Positions 34,822-43,789 of a stretch of DNA of 54,903 nt are shown here, one piece after another (the stretch's first letter is position 1; each line of letters starts with the position of its first letter). The notes beneath the pieces are model-generated. The model did not search any database. It worked only from the letters and a program-made list of their open reading frames with translations, and was not told the origin of the DNA. Origin of the DNA: a bacterium. GTDB lineage: Bacteria > Myxococcota_A > UBA9160 > UBA6930. Made by a program: the position numbers and the translations under genes. The DNA is taken from positions 1-54,903 of the forward strand of contig JAAETT010000371.1 in assembly GCA_024228115.1 (NCBI GenBank), in the 5' to 3' direction.

Positions 34822-36708
34822 CTACAGGTACTGGCCGGAGTCGACGTTCTCGATCGAGCGCTCTTTGCGGCTGATCCCGCTGATCAGGGTGCGGACGTTG
34901 ATGATCCGCTCGCCCTTGCGGCCAGAGATGCGCGCCCAGTCATCCGGGTTGGTCGTGTTCGGGAGATCTTCGTTCTCCTTGAACTCGTCCTGAACGGCCT
35001 GCATCAAATCGCCAACCCGGATTCCGCGTTCCTCGTTGTCGAGGTAGCGCTTCACCGCCATCTTCTTGGCCCGAGCCACGATGTTCTCGATCATTGCGCC
35101 GCTGGCGAAATCCTTGAAGTAGAAGATCTCACGCTCGCCCTTTGCGTACGTCACCTCGAGGAATTTGTTGTCCTCGCCCATGGCGTACATGTCGTCGATC
35201 GTGTCGCGGATCATGCCGTCGACGATCTTCGCCGGATCGCTGCCATAACGCTGTTCCGAGTCCGCGTGGTAGGGCAGATCCTCGACGAGGTACTTCGTGA
35301 AGATCTCGTAGGCAGCATCCCGATCCGGGCGATGCACCTTGACCTTGAGATCCAGGCGACCGGGCCGCAGCACGGCCGGGTCGATCAGATCCTGGCGGTT
35401 CGAAGCGCCGATCACGATCACGTTCTTCAGCGACTCGACGCCGTCGATCTCCGAAAGGAACTGGGCGACCACGGTGGCCTCCATATCCGAGGAGATTCCA
35501 GAGCCGCGCATACGGAAGAGCGAATCCATTTCGTCGAAGAAGATCACGACGGGCACATCTTCGTTCGCCTTCTCGCGTGCCCGCTTGAAGACCTCACGGA
35601 TCTTATGCTCCGTTTCGCCGACGTATTTGTTGAGGAGCTCCGGGCCCTTCACGTTCAGGAAGTACGCAGGCGTTTCCCGCCCCGTCTTCTCTTCGATGCG
35701 CTTGGCCAGGGCATTGGCCACCGCCTTCGCGATCAGGGTCTTTCCGCAGCCCGGAGGACCGTAGAGCAGGATGCCCTTCGGCGGCGAAAGCTTGTGCTCC
35801 CTGAAGATATCCGGGTGCAGGTAGGGCAGTTCGATGGCATCGCGCAGGATCTCGACCTGCTCGCCCAGACCACCGATCTGGTCGTAGGTGATGTCCGGAA
35901 CCTCTTCGAGGGCCACTTCTTCGGCTGCCGATTTCGGCATCTTCTCGAATGCATACTGCGTCCGGGGATCGACCAGGACATGGTCGCCCACCTTCAGGCG
36001 CTCGCGGCGAAGCGGGTCGGAGAGCGTTACGACGCGCTCGTCATCGGTATGGCCGAGCACGACGACGCGGCCATCGCCGAGGTTGTCGACGATCGCCATG
36101 ATTTCGCCACGGGCCGTGAAGCCCGCACCCTCGACGATGTTGAACGCTTCGTTCAAGACGACGAGCTGACCTTCCTCGAAATGGGAAGTATCGATGTTCG
36201 GATGCACGTTCACGCGCATCGGCTTGCCGTCGACCACGATCTCGGCGGTATCATCCTTGTTGGAGCGCTGGTACACGCCGTAACCATTCGGCGGCGCGCA
36301 TAGCTTGTCGACCTCTTCCTTCAGGAGCTCCATCTGCTGCTTGGCTTCCTGAAGCGTGGCGACCAGCTTCTCGTTCTGACGCTCCGCATCGGTGAGTTGG
36401 TCGCGTGTCAAATGGAAGCGACGTCGGATCGCCTCGTGCTCGGCGAGCAGCCGATCGAGGCGGCGCCGGAACTCAGCGGAATCTCCCCCGAAGAAGCGCA
36501 GTGCCTCTCGGAGATCTTCGATCTCGTCCTGTAGGGATCGTGCCATGGATTGCCCGCGCTCCGAATCCGTCGACCTGGCGCTATCGCCAGGCGATGAAGC
36601 AGACGCCTGCGAATCGTCATCCTCGTTTCCGGGACCGCTCGGGGAGATCCGTCGCATGACGTCTCTCATGAGACCCCGCCGGCCACCATCGGATTCGAAT
36701 TCGCTCAT
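34822..36708 (-). CDS. arc: Proteasome-associated AAA ATPase ARC/Mpa
   Basis: This hexameric unfoldase binds Pup with its coiled-coils and feeds substrates into the 20S core. The 628-residue protein has an extra polar N-terminus (1-55), a coiled-coil at about 85-137, two OB-type domains (about 140-255), and one AAA module with Walker A GPPGCGKT (317-324) and Walker B VVIFFDEMDS (387-396). It ends in GQYL, the C-terminal motif that docks on the proteasome alpha ring. AGGAGAGGG precedes the ATG. It is the first recognised gene of the operon, behind a long leader. Confidence 0.97.
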   Translation of the reverse strand: MSEFESDGGRRGLMRDVMRRISPSGPGNEDDDSQASASSPGDSARSTDSERGQSMARSLQDEIEDLREALRFFGGDSAEFRRRLDRLLAEHEAIRRRFHLTRDQLTDAERQNEKLVATLQEAKQQMELLKEEVDKLCAPPNGYGVYQRSNKDDTAEIVVDGKPMRVNVHPNIDTSHFEEGQLVVLNEAFNIVEGAGFTARGEIMAIVDNLGDGRVVVLGHTDDERVVTLSDPLRRERLKVGDHVLVDPRTQYAFEKMPKSAAEEVALEEVPDITYDQIGGLGEQVEILRDAIELPYLHPDIFREHKLSPPKGILLYGPPGCGKTLIAKAVANALAKRIEEKTGRETPAYFLNVKGPELLNKYVGETEHKIREVFKRAREKANEDVPVVIFFDEMDSLFRMRGSGISSDMEATVVAQFLSEIDGVESLKNVIVIGASNRQDLIDPAVLRPGRLDLKVKVHRPDRDAAYEIFTKYLVEDLPYHADSEQRYGSDPAKIVDGMIRDTIDDMYAMGEDNKFLEVTYAKGEREIFYFKDFASGAMIENIVARAKKMAVKRYLDNEERGIRVGDLMQAVQDEFKENEDLPNTTNPDDWARISGRKGERIINVRTLISGISRKERSIENVDSGQYL

Positions 36709-37031
36709 TGCGCCCTCTCCTGGTTGCTTCCGTGCCCATCACGGAGACGACCCTGGAGTGTGCAAAGCCCATGCCGCTGCAGGTAGAACGCCCGGGGGGG
36801 CGCGGCTTTGAAACGCAAGATAGAGGAACCGCTGCCGGCTCCTGCGGGGTGGGAGTGCCTCGACGAGAGACGATGGTGGGGCCTGGGGGCCAAGCCTTTC
36901 TCAGTCACTTCGCGGCCTTCGAGGCTGAGCTGCGGATCCCCGGAAACACCGATGGACCCCGCCAAGGAAGCTGTATGAGGATGCATCGGAATCCCCAAAC
37001 CCCTTGTTTTCACGTACATTTTGACCGATCG
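36709..37031 (-). other. Long leader region of the proteasome operon
   Basis: About 317 nt separate the predicted transcription start (near 37025) from the arc ATG. No known riboswitch or RNA family is recognised. One frame is open throughout: an ATG at 37019 starts 104 codons that end in a TGA overlapping the arc ATG at 36705-36708. Its codon use looks less GC3-biased than the neighbouring genes and it has no recognisable family, so it may be chance or a leader peptide coupled to arc. Confidence 0.4.
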
Positions 37032-37059
37032 AGCATAGGGTAGGGCCAAGGGGTGTCAA
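37032..37059 (-). promoter_or_regulatory. Sigma70-type promoter of the proteasome operon
   Basis: On the minus strand TTGACA (37059-37054) is followed after 16 nt by TATGCT (37037-37032). The -35 is perfect and the -10 matches four of six positions. It is the best promoter in the gap and points toward arc. The start point should fall near 37025. Confidence 0.65.
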
Positions 37060-37413
37060 GCACTCCGAGAGGCAGCTCCCGCCCAAGACCAGCGCGCGGC
37101 CGTGCTCCTTTCGGACCACCCGACCCTCCCTTCTCGGCCCAACCGGGTATTGGCGGAGAACCCTTTTGAGTTGGCTGGATTCCATCGAAAGCTGCCCCTG
37201 GGGTGCCGCTCTACGATGCATTGCTGCACCCGCATGCTGGTGGGTTCTTGACGCTAGTGTCGCTCGGCCGACGCTCCCGACGGCTATGCGCTGGTTTGCA
37301 GTCACAGCAGAAAGAGTGGAGGAAACTGCCGGGCCTGGGCAGGAACGGAGCCCAGATGCCGGCGGGTTGCCGATTCCGGGGCCAAAGCGCGGTCCTTCCC
37401 GACAATCCCGTGT
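37060..37413. other. Intergenic stretch between lolA and the proteasome promoter
   Basis: This 354-bp stretch lies downstream of lolA. I see no convincing gene on either strand, no tRNA and no clear terminator. Open frames cross it on the plus strand but have no family match or ribosome binding site, and the longest simply continues as antisense to lolA. Confidence 0.5.
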
Positions 37414-38157
37414 TCAGGGGGCGTCCAGACGGAGCTCGCGGACCCCTTCCGGCACCTGGAAGACGAAGCGGTCCGACGGAAGTGAGCGATTGATCTGCAG
37501 ACCGTCGAAAGCGACTTCCGTGCGGTTGCCGAGCACATCGAGAACCAGCGTACGGGTGATCACGCCGGAGGCCGGATCCACATCGAGTTCGAGCTGTTGG
37601 TAGGTGGCGGGCTTCCGCGGCGAGAGGACGAGATGGACGGGTGAGGCGTCACAATCTGTCGCCGCAACGCGAAAGGTCTCGAGGATCTTGCCGGAGCCGA
37701 GCAAGAACTGGATGGCCGCGGCCGAAAGGAAGGCCTCGCCTACCTGAAGGATCTGCACTTCTTTCGCAGCCGGATCGTAGACCCAGAGCGTGGAGCCATC
37801 ACTCACCACTTCGCTCGGCTCGGGCTCGGTATAGGTCCAGCGCATCTTGCCGGGCTTCGCGAACTCGACCGTTCCCGCAGCGCGCTGGCCCGCGCCGGCC
37901 GCGGATCCAAACGCTACGCTCTGCGTCGTCTGCCGGAAGTTCGCCGACAGATTTCGCACTTCGTCGTAATAGGCCTGCACGCGAGCGGCAACGTTCTCCC
38001 CGCAGTCGGCAGTCGCGGGTTCCGCCGGTGCCGCGTCCGCGACCGATTCCGGGGTTGGCGCGGGATCCGGGGTCGCGGGATCGCCTCCGGCGGCTGAGCC
38101 AGCCGACAGGATCCACGCCAGCCCCCCGGCCAGGGCCAGGCAACGCACTCGGCTCAT
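37414..38157 (-). CDS. lolA: Outer-membrane lipoprotein carrier LolA
   Basis: This 247-residue periplasmic chaperone carries lipoproteins from LolCDE to the outer membrane. A signal peptide (residues 1-24) is followed by a Pro/Ala-rich spacer to about 50. The LolA fold shows VQAYYDEVRNLSANFRQTTQ, GTVEFAKPGKMRWTYTEPE and a central DGSTLWVYDPAAKEVQ. Its ATG overlaps the ftsK stop by 4 bp; an ftsK-lolA pair is common in proteobacteria. With BamD it shows a diderm cell. Confidence 0.92.
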   Translation of the reverse strand: MSRVRCLALAGGLAWILSAGSAAGGDPATPDPAPTPESVADAAPAEPATADCGENVAARVQAYYDEVRNLSANFRQTTQSVAFGSAAGAGQRAAGTVEFAKPGKMRWTYTEPEPSEVVSDGSTLWVYDPAAKEVQILQVGEAFLSAAAIQFLLGSGKILETFRVAATDCDASPVHLVLSPRKPATYQQLELDVDPASGVITRTLVLDVLGNRTEVAFDGLQINRSLPSDRFVFQVPEGVRELRLDAP

Positions 38158-40562
38158 TCTTCGGCGCCACCGATCGGCTGGACGAAGACCTCGCGGGATC
38201 GGGTACCGACCTGGGGACCGACGACGCCTTCCTGCTCCATCTGCTCGATCATCCGCGCTGCCCGGTTGTAACCGACCTTCAGCCGGCGCTGGATGTAGGA
38301 AATCGAGGCGTTGCGTGTCTCGGCGACGATCTGAACGGCCAGATCGTAGTGCTCGTCGGTCTCCTCTCCCGGCAGGACCTCGCCGGCCTCGACCAACTCC
38401 TCGATGCGAACGAGGTCGTCATCGAATTTGGGAGCTCCCTGCGCGCGAAGATGAGCAACGAGCTTCGTCACTTCTTTCTCCGTGACGAACGAACCATGCA
38501 GGCGCTGGAGCTTCGAGGTGCCCGGCGGAAGGAAGAGCATATCACCCTGGCCTAACAAAGTATCGGCACCACCCTGATCGAGGATCGTACGGGAATCCGT
38601 GCGCGACGAGACCTGAAACGAAATGCGCGAGGGAAAGTTGGCCTTGATGATGCCCGTCAACACGTCAACGCTGGGCCGCTGCGTCGCCAGGATCAGATGA
38701 ATCCCGGAAGCCCGCGCCATCTGCGCAAGGCGCTGAAGGCTCTCCTCGACGTCACGGGCTGACACGACCATCAGATCGGCGAGTTCATCGATCACCACCA
38801 CGATGTACGGAATGCGCTGGAATTCGACCTCTCGCCCTTCATCCTCGCCCGGCAGCGGTTTCAGGCGATAGGTCTTCTCGCCGGCTTCCAACGCTTCGTC
38901 GACACGCGCATTGAATTGCAGGATGTTGCGCACACCGAGCGCCGCCATTGCCCGGTAGCGCTCCTCCATCTTCAAGACGATGCCCTTCAGGGCCGCCGCG
39001 GCGCGTTTCGGTTGGGTGACGACTTCTGCAATCAGATGTGGAATGCCTTCGTAGATCGAAAGCTCCAACAGCTTCGGATCGACGAGCAGGAACTTCACTT
39101 CGTCGGGTGTCGCCCGAACCAGGATCGAGCACAGCAGCGAGTTCAAGAACACGCTCTTGCCGGTCCCCGTCGCACCGGCCACGAGCAGATGGGGCATGGC
39201 GGCCAGATTGCCTTCCGCCGGGTTGCCGAAGATATCCTTGCCCAGCGCAAGGGTGAGCTTCGACTCGTTGGTCCGAAAGCCTTTCGATTCGAGCAGATCG
39301 CGAATGTAGACCGTCTCCCGGTCCGGATTCGGCACCTCGATGCCAACGACCGATTTGCCGGGGATCGGGGCGATGATGCGGATCGAAAGGGCGCGCAACG
39401 CGAGAGCAAGATCGTCCGAGAGGTTCGTGATCCGGTTGACCTTGACGCCTGGCGCGGGCTCGAACTCATACATCGTGATGACCGGGCCGGGATGCACGGT
39501 CACGACGCGCCCGCTGACGCCGAAATCCGCGAGCTTCTTCTCGAGGATCCGGGAGTTCATGATCAGGCTGTCGCGGTCGTACTTCTGGCTCCCCTTCGGC
39601 GCCGCCTGAAAGATCTCCGAAACGACGGGCGGCGAGTACGGGCCGAACGACGTGCTCTCGGAGAAGGTGAACGCCCCCTGCTCGGGCTCCTGCTTCCCGC
39701 TGTTCCGATGATCGACGATATCGGGCGCTGCGCCCTTGCTCGGACGTGGCGCCTTGGGAGCGTCGCGTGTCGGCCGGATGGCCGTCTCCGCGTCGCCCGC
39801 AATCTCGACCTCTTCGTCACGCGCCACCCGGCGTGCACGACGTGCACGCTGTTCTCGCCATACGGTGATTCCCGCCGGCACCCGCGCAAGCTGTCGCCCT
39901 GCCCGCACGCCAGCTTCCTGCAAGAATGCGAGCCCGGCGCCCAATCCCGCGCCGGTCCATTGGGCGGCGACGCCCGCCCCCTGGCCGAGGCGTGCCAGCG
40001 CCACTCCCGGGGGCACGCCTGCGACGCCGAGCGCGCCTACGAGGAATGCCAGGGCATTCAGCGCGAGGGCGCCCGGGCCGGAGAGCAGCATGCGCTCGAC
40101 CGGTGCCACCACCTCACCAAGCCATCCGCCGCTGGCAAACGCCAGGTGCGGCGCCAACGATTCCAGCAACTCGGGCAACGCTGCGAGGCTCACGAGCAGT
40201 AGCAACGCCCCGACCCAGAATCGCTTCGGGGGCGGCTGGATCGTACCGGGCAGCATCAGCCGGAGGCCCAGCACCAGCATGCCGAGCACGGGAACCACGG
40301 CCCCCGCTCCAACGGCACGAATCAGCAGGCCGGCCACGGTGGCACCAGCTACGCCGCCGCCATTGCGGACCGGCTCCCAGATGCCCACCGGATCGGCGGG
40401 ATCGAACGTCCAGAGTGCGATCCCGGCCAGCAACGCCAAGCCGACGAGCGCCACCCCGGCCACTTCACGACCAACGTTCTCGAAGGCGCTTCCGCCGCGA
40501 CGACCGCGGCGTGCCTTCTTCTTCCTCTTTCCGCGGCGCGAACCGCGCGTGGCCTCAGCCAT
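38154..40562 (-). CDS. ftsK: DNA translocase FtsK
   Basis: This 802-residue septal DNA pump clears chromosome ends during division and activates dimer resolution. A basic N-terminus is followed by four or five membrane helices (about 35-185), a linker, the translocase alpha/beta domains with Walker A GATGTGKS (463-470) and Walker B YIVVVIDELADLM, and the DNA-reading gamma winged helix at the end (RNASISYIQRRLKVGYNRAA). The linker is short compared with E. coli FtsK. I chose the ATG at 40562; an upstream extension has no family support. It is coupled to lolA by a 4-bp overlap. Confidence 0.95.
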   Translation of the reverse strand: MAEATRGSRRGKRKKKARRGRRGGSAFENVGREVAGVALVGLALLAGIALWTFDPADPVGIWEPVRNGGGVAGATVAGLLIRAVGAGAVVPVLGMLVLGLRLMLPGTIQPPPKRFWVGALLLLVSLAALPELLESLAPHLAFASGGWLGEVVAPVERMLLSGPGALALNALAFLVGALGVAGVPPGVALARLGQGAGVAAQWTGAGLGAGLAFLQEAGVRAGRQLARVPAGITVWREQRARRARRVARDEEVEIAGDAETAIRPTRDAPKAPRPSKGAAPDIVDHRNSGKQEPEQGAFTFSESTSFGPYSPPVVSEIFQAAPKGSQKYDRDSLIMNSRILEKKLADFGVSGRVVTVHPGPVITMYEFEPAPGVKVNRITNLSDDLALALRALSIRIIAPIPGKSVVGIEVPNPDRETVYIRDLLESKGFRTNESKLTLALGKDIFGNPAEGNLAAMPHLLVAGATGTGKSVFLNSLLCSILVRATPDEVKFLLVDPKLLELSIYEGIPHLIAEVVTQPKRAAAALKGIVLKMEERYRAMAALGVRNILQFNARVDEALEAGEKTYRLKPLPGEDEGREVEFQRIPYIVVVIDELADLMVVSARDVEESLQRLAQMARASGIHLILATQRPSVDVLTGIIKANFPSRISFQVSSRTDSRTILDQGGADTLLGQGDMLFLPPGTSKLQRLHGSFVTEKEVTKLVAHLRAQGAPKFDDDLVRIEELVEAGEVLPGEETDEHYDLAVQIVAETRNASISYIQRRLKVGYNRAARMIEQMEQEGVVGPQVGTRSREVFVQPIGGAEE

Positions 40563-40664
40563 CCCTGCGTCCCTCACCCATTGGGACGGGCAACGGAGCA
40601 AGCGTACTCAGCCCGACGCCACTGGCAAGCTACGAGGCGGTAGGCCGCCGGGGACGGCTGTGCG

Positions 40665-41132
40665 CTAGAAGGGAATGTCGCTCGGCGGCGGCTCGCCGGG
40701 ATCGAACCCGCCACCCCCGCCGGAGGGAGCGCCACCGCTGCTGCCGGGGTCTCCGCCACCGGAGGCTCCCTGGCCTTGACTTCCACCGCCCTCGCGGCGA
40801 GGACCGCCGAGGAACTGGACGTTCTGCGCGACGATCTCGGTGGTGCGCTGCTTCTGGCCTTCCTTGTTCTCCCACTCCCGGGTCTGGATCCGTCCCTCGA
40901 TATAGACGTTCCGGCCCTTGGCGAGATATTGGGCGCAGTTCTCTGCCACCCGGCCCCACACGACGATCCGATGCCACTCAGTGCGGTCTTCTCGACGACC
41001 GTCCTTGGTGGTGTACGACTCGCTGGTCGCCAGGGTGAAGTTGGCGACGGCTTGGCCGCCCTTCGTATAACGAAGCTCGGGATCGCGGCCGAGGTTTCCG
41101 ATCAGGATCGCTTTGTTGACGCCTGCTGCCAT
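40665..41132 (-). CDS. ssb: Single-stranded DNA-binding protein
   Basis: This 155-residue SSB has an OB-fold (about 1-110: [40 protein letters not shown]), a Gly-rich flexible tail and the acidic-hydrophobic tip PSDIPF that recruits partner proteins. The ATG at 41132 has GGAG 8 nt upstream; a GTG at 41141 is less likely. It lies 102 bp upstream of ftsK on the same strand. Confidence 0.95.
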   Translation of the reverse strand: MAAGVNKAILIGNLGRDPELRYTKGGQAVANFTLATSESYTTKDGRREDRTEWHRIVVWGRVAENCAQYLAKGRNVYIEGRIQTREWENKEGQKQRTTEIVAQNVQFLGGPRREGGGSQGQGASGGGDPGSSGGAPSGGGGGFDPGEPPPSDIPF

Positions 41133-41260
41133 GGGGGGCACTCCGAGACAAATGAGGGTGTCTCGCGATCATCCCGTGCCTGCTGCGGACCGTCAATGGC
41201 GAACTGAAGTTCACCTGGCACCCGCGAACAGCGTTCTACGAGGGAGCGTTCCTCGTTTGG

Positions 41261-41608
41261 CTAGCGGTCGGTTCGCAGCTGGACGACGAGTTGGTTGATG
41301 CGTTCGCGCGCAGTGGAATCGAGCTCGCCGAACTCGATGCCCATCCCGGACGACTCCACGCGAACGACGCGCCCGCTCAGTTTCACGGGTTCCTCGTCAC
41401 CGGGCAGCCGGAATTGCAGCTGCACCTTCTCCTCGAGACCCAACGGCTTCTTGGTCTCGATGAACACGCCGCCTTCGTTGATATTGCGGGTGAATTCGGA
41501 GAACAACGAGTCCACCGTCTCGTATTCGATCCGGACGGTGACGGGAGTACGAGCCGACTGGCGCTGCTCCACGTACGTCTGGATGTCTTCCCGGGCTTCC
41601 TCCACCAT
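41261..41608 (-). CDS. PilZ domain protein
   Basis: This 115-residue single-domain protein has a PilZ-type arrangement: RQSARTPVTVRIEY near the start (R-x3-R-like) and NINEGGVFIETKKP in the middle. PilZ domains usually bind cyclic di-GMP, but this type (short, with a 'TRNINEGGVFI' core) is the one common in myxobacteria, and many members lack the full binding motif. The R-x3-R here is present only as RQSAR. It lies between radC and ssb on the same strand. Confidence 0.82.
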   Translation of the reverse strand: MVEEAREDIQTYVEQRQSARTPVTVRIEYETVDSLFSEFTRNINEGGVFIETKKPLGLEEKVQLQFRLPGDEEPVKLSGRVVRVESSGMGIEFGELDSTARERINQLVVQLRTDR

Positions 41609-41641
41609 GAACCTCTCTTCGACCGAGACCCTCTAGGGGCT

Positions 41642-42403
41642 TTAGGAGCCTGAAACCCCGCGGGGATGCGATTCGGCACCGAAGACGCCAGCAGGCGCTT
41701 CTTCGAACGCGCCAGCCTCCCGCAGAGAGGCGAATCCCCTCTCGGCCACCACCACGTGGTCGAGCAGGGGCACTCCGAGGAGCTTGCCGGCCTGGATCAA
41801 GCGCAGGGTCACCTGGCGATCCTCGGGGCTCGGCGTCGGATCCCCACTCGGGTGGTTGTGCACCGCCACCAGGGCGGCAGCGCCCTCTCTGAGAGCTGGC
41901 CGGAAGACCTCGCGAGGATGCACGAGGCTCGAGGTCAAGGTGCCCTGGGAGGTGAGCACCTCACGGATCACCCGATGCCGGCCATCGAGCAGGAGAACGA
42001 GAAAGCGCTCGTGGGGGGCATCGCGCAGGCTCGAATGGAAGTGACGGAAGACGTCTTCCGGGCTGCGGATCGCATCCCCCTCTCGCAGTCGCTGGGCCGC
42101 CAGGCGCCGGCCGAGTTCGACCGCAGCGAGCAGACTTGCGCTCTTGGCAGCGCCCACGCCGGGCGTTCGACGAAGTTCTGCCGACGAGGCTGCAGCGAGT
42201 GCACGCAAACCTCCCGGGGCCAGAAGGTCCTCGGCCAGTTGGAGTACGCCGCGGCCACCAGAACCGGTTCCCAACAACAAAGCCACGAGCTCTGCGTCTG
42301 CGAGCGCAGTGGGACCGTGTCCATGCAAACGCTCACGCGGCCCATCCCTCGGTTCTCGGTGTGTGGACCCTGCGCCCTTGATCGCGCGAACTCGCCCGCC
42401 CAT
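41642..42403 (-). CDS. radC: RadC family JAB-domain protein
   Basis: This 253-residue protein has an N-terminal helix-hairpin-helix-like part (about 30-105: LADAELVALLLGTGSGG, RRTPGVGAAKSASLLAAVEL). The C-terminal JAB/MPN metal domain has E132 and the JAMM motif HNHPSGDPTPSPED (H182, H184, D195). Once thought to act in repair, RadC has no firm cellular role. It lies 36 bp downstream of a secreted protein gene and 33 bp upstream of the PilZ gene. Confidence 0.93.
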   Translation of the reverse strand: MGGRVRAIKGAGSTHREPRDGPRERLHGHGPTALADAELVALLLGTGSGGRGVLQLAEDLLAPGGLRALAAASSAELRRTPGVGAAKSASLLAAVELGRRLAAQRLREGDAIRSPEDVFRHFHSSLRDAPHERFLVLLLDGRHRVIREVLTSQGTLTSSLVHPREVFRPALREGAAALVAVHNHPSGDPTPSPEDRQVTLRLIQAGKLLGVPLLDHVVVAERGFASLREAGAFEEAPAGVFGAESHPRGVSGS

Positions 42404-42439
42404 GGCGGATCTCCGTGGGACCGGAGGAGTGGAATCCGT

Positions 42440-43672
42440 TCAGGCTCGGCAGGCTTTCTCGGCGGACTCCGCACGATCGTAAGCCTCCTCGAACTGGTCC
42501 GGCGGAAGCTCGGGAGCCAGAAGCCCCCGCAACGTGCTGCGGCGGTGGCCGGGCTCTTCGACCCGACCGACGAATGCGCGCAGCAGTGCCAGGAAACCCT
42601 TGGCTTCGCCCGGCTGGCTCATCGCCGCCTCCAGCTCCAGCCCGCTCGACCCGAGGAACGTGGAGCCATCGGTCATGCGTATGCGTCCATCTGGAGAAAC
42701 CGCGCCGAGCCGCTTCATGGCGGCGCGCACGTAGCGATCGGTGAAGGCCCCGCGCTCCGAAAGCGCCCGGGAGAGTGCCGCCGGTTCGAGCGCCGTCCGC
42801 AGGTTCTCATCGAAGCGCGCAGCGCAGCCATTCACCTCGCCGGCGCCAATCTCGGCCAGGGCGGCTCGCGCCTTGCGCGCTGCTTCGATTCCGCCGTCGG
42901 AGGGCACGAGTTCCACCGAGTAGACGTAGAGATCGCGCAACTCGTCCAGGCTCTGCCGGGAACGCAGCTCGTACTCTCCTGCTGCGTCCCGGGTCTCCAC
43001 CCGCACGAGCAGATCCTCACCGAGTTGGATGGCTTCCACGCCCCCGACGTGCGGGCTGGTCACCTGCGCCAGGGTTGCGCTCGCCTGCTCGCTCTTGGCC
43101 GTCTCCGCGAGGATCACGCCGAACCCATCGGAGCGGTTCTGGACCCGAACCGTCAGAGCCTCCTTGGTGAGGAAAGCCATCGAGGAGCGGCCTGCCAGGT
43201 AGACATGAGAGGCCGCAACCAACGTGTTGGGCAGGGGCTCGAGCTCGAGGAGCAGGGTTTCCTGTTTGGAGGAGACACGGATGCTCGCCTCTTTCTGGCG
43301 GTAGCCCTCCAGGAAGGCTCGGATCATCACGGCATCCCGAGGCCCGGCTTCGATTCGCGAGGGAAGGATGACCTTGACCGGCGCCTCTGTTTGCTCGTAG
43401 CGCTTCTGGAAATTGGAGCGGATGTAGAAGAGGTCGAGGAAAGCCCCTGAAGGCACCGTCTCGACCTTGATGAAGCGCTCGCCGTAGTTATGCGAGGCCC
43501 GAAGGAAGCCGAAGACATTGCCCGGGGTCCAATCCGCCTTGTCATCGGGGATCAGGTGGATCGTTTCCTCAGCCGACGCAGGCGCGAGGCCGAGCAGGGC
43601 GACGACGAGCCCGGCCGCAGCCATCACCCTCGAAATGTGGTTTCGTGATCTTCGACGAGCGCGCTTCAACAT
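42440..43672 (-). CDS. Secreted protein of unknown function
   Basis: This is a 410-residue protein with a clear signal peptide (basic start, hydrophobic core VMAAAGLVVALLGLAPASA, cut near residue 34). The rest shows beta-rich segments up to about 230 and a helical C-terminal part (ARKARAALAEIGAGEVNGCA, FDENLRTALEPAALSRALSE). It has two Cys, one near the middle and one at the end, with no lipobox. I recognise no family. It is upstream of radC on the same strand and probably periplasmic. Confidence 0.75.
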   Translation of the reverse strand: MLKRARRRSRNHISRVMAAAGLVVALLGLAPASAEETIHLIPDDKADWTPGNVFGFLRASHNYGERFIKVETVPSGAFLDLFYIRSNFQKRYEQTEAPVKVILPSRIEAGPRDAVMIRAFLEGYRQKEASIRVSSKQETLLLELEPLPNTLVAASHVYLAGRSSMAFLTKEALTVRVQNRSDGFGVILAETAKSEQASATLAQVTSPHVGGVEAIQLGEDLLVRVETRDAAGEYELRSRQSLDELRDLYVYSVELVPSDGGIEAARKARAALAEIGAGEVNGCAARFDENLRTALEPAALSRALSERGAFTDRYVRAAMKRLGAVSPDGRIRMTDGSTFLGSSGLELEAAMSQPGEAKGFLALLRAFVGRVEEPGHRRSTLRGLLAPELPPDQFEEAYDRAESAEKACRA

Positions 43673-43735
43673 GTCCTCTCAGGTCGCCACCGGGGAGAGG
43701 AGGCTACAGGGCTTTCGGGGACGCTGCCCGCGGAT

Positions 43736-43789
43736 CGGATCAATGACCCGGGATCGGATCAGCGACCCGGGCTCGGATCAGCGACGCGG
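43736..43789. repeat. Tandem 19-bp repeat (2.8 copies)
   Basis: Copies at 43736-43754, 43755-43773 and 43774-43789 share the pattern CGGATCARYGACCCGGGNT, the last one partial and with one change. The third copy covers the stop codon of the anti-sigma factor gene (TGA at 43780-43778). The repeat extends downstream of that gene, toward the secreted protein gene. Each unit holds a CCCGGG palindrome or its remnant. It probably arose by slippage. Confidence 0.85.

Noticed and set aside
35266-36303. Long plus-strand open frame (345 codons) opposite arc
   Set aside because: It is an antisense shadow of arc. GC-rich third positions keep the opposite frame open; the product has no domain and no ribosome site.
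36708-37043. Plus-strand frame in the proteasome leader
   Set aside because: It runs opposite the promoter and leader, has no ribosome site and no family match.
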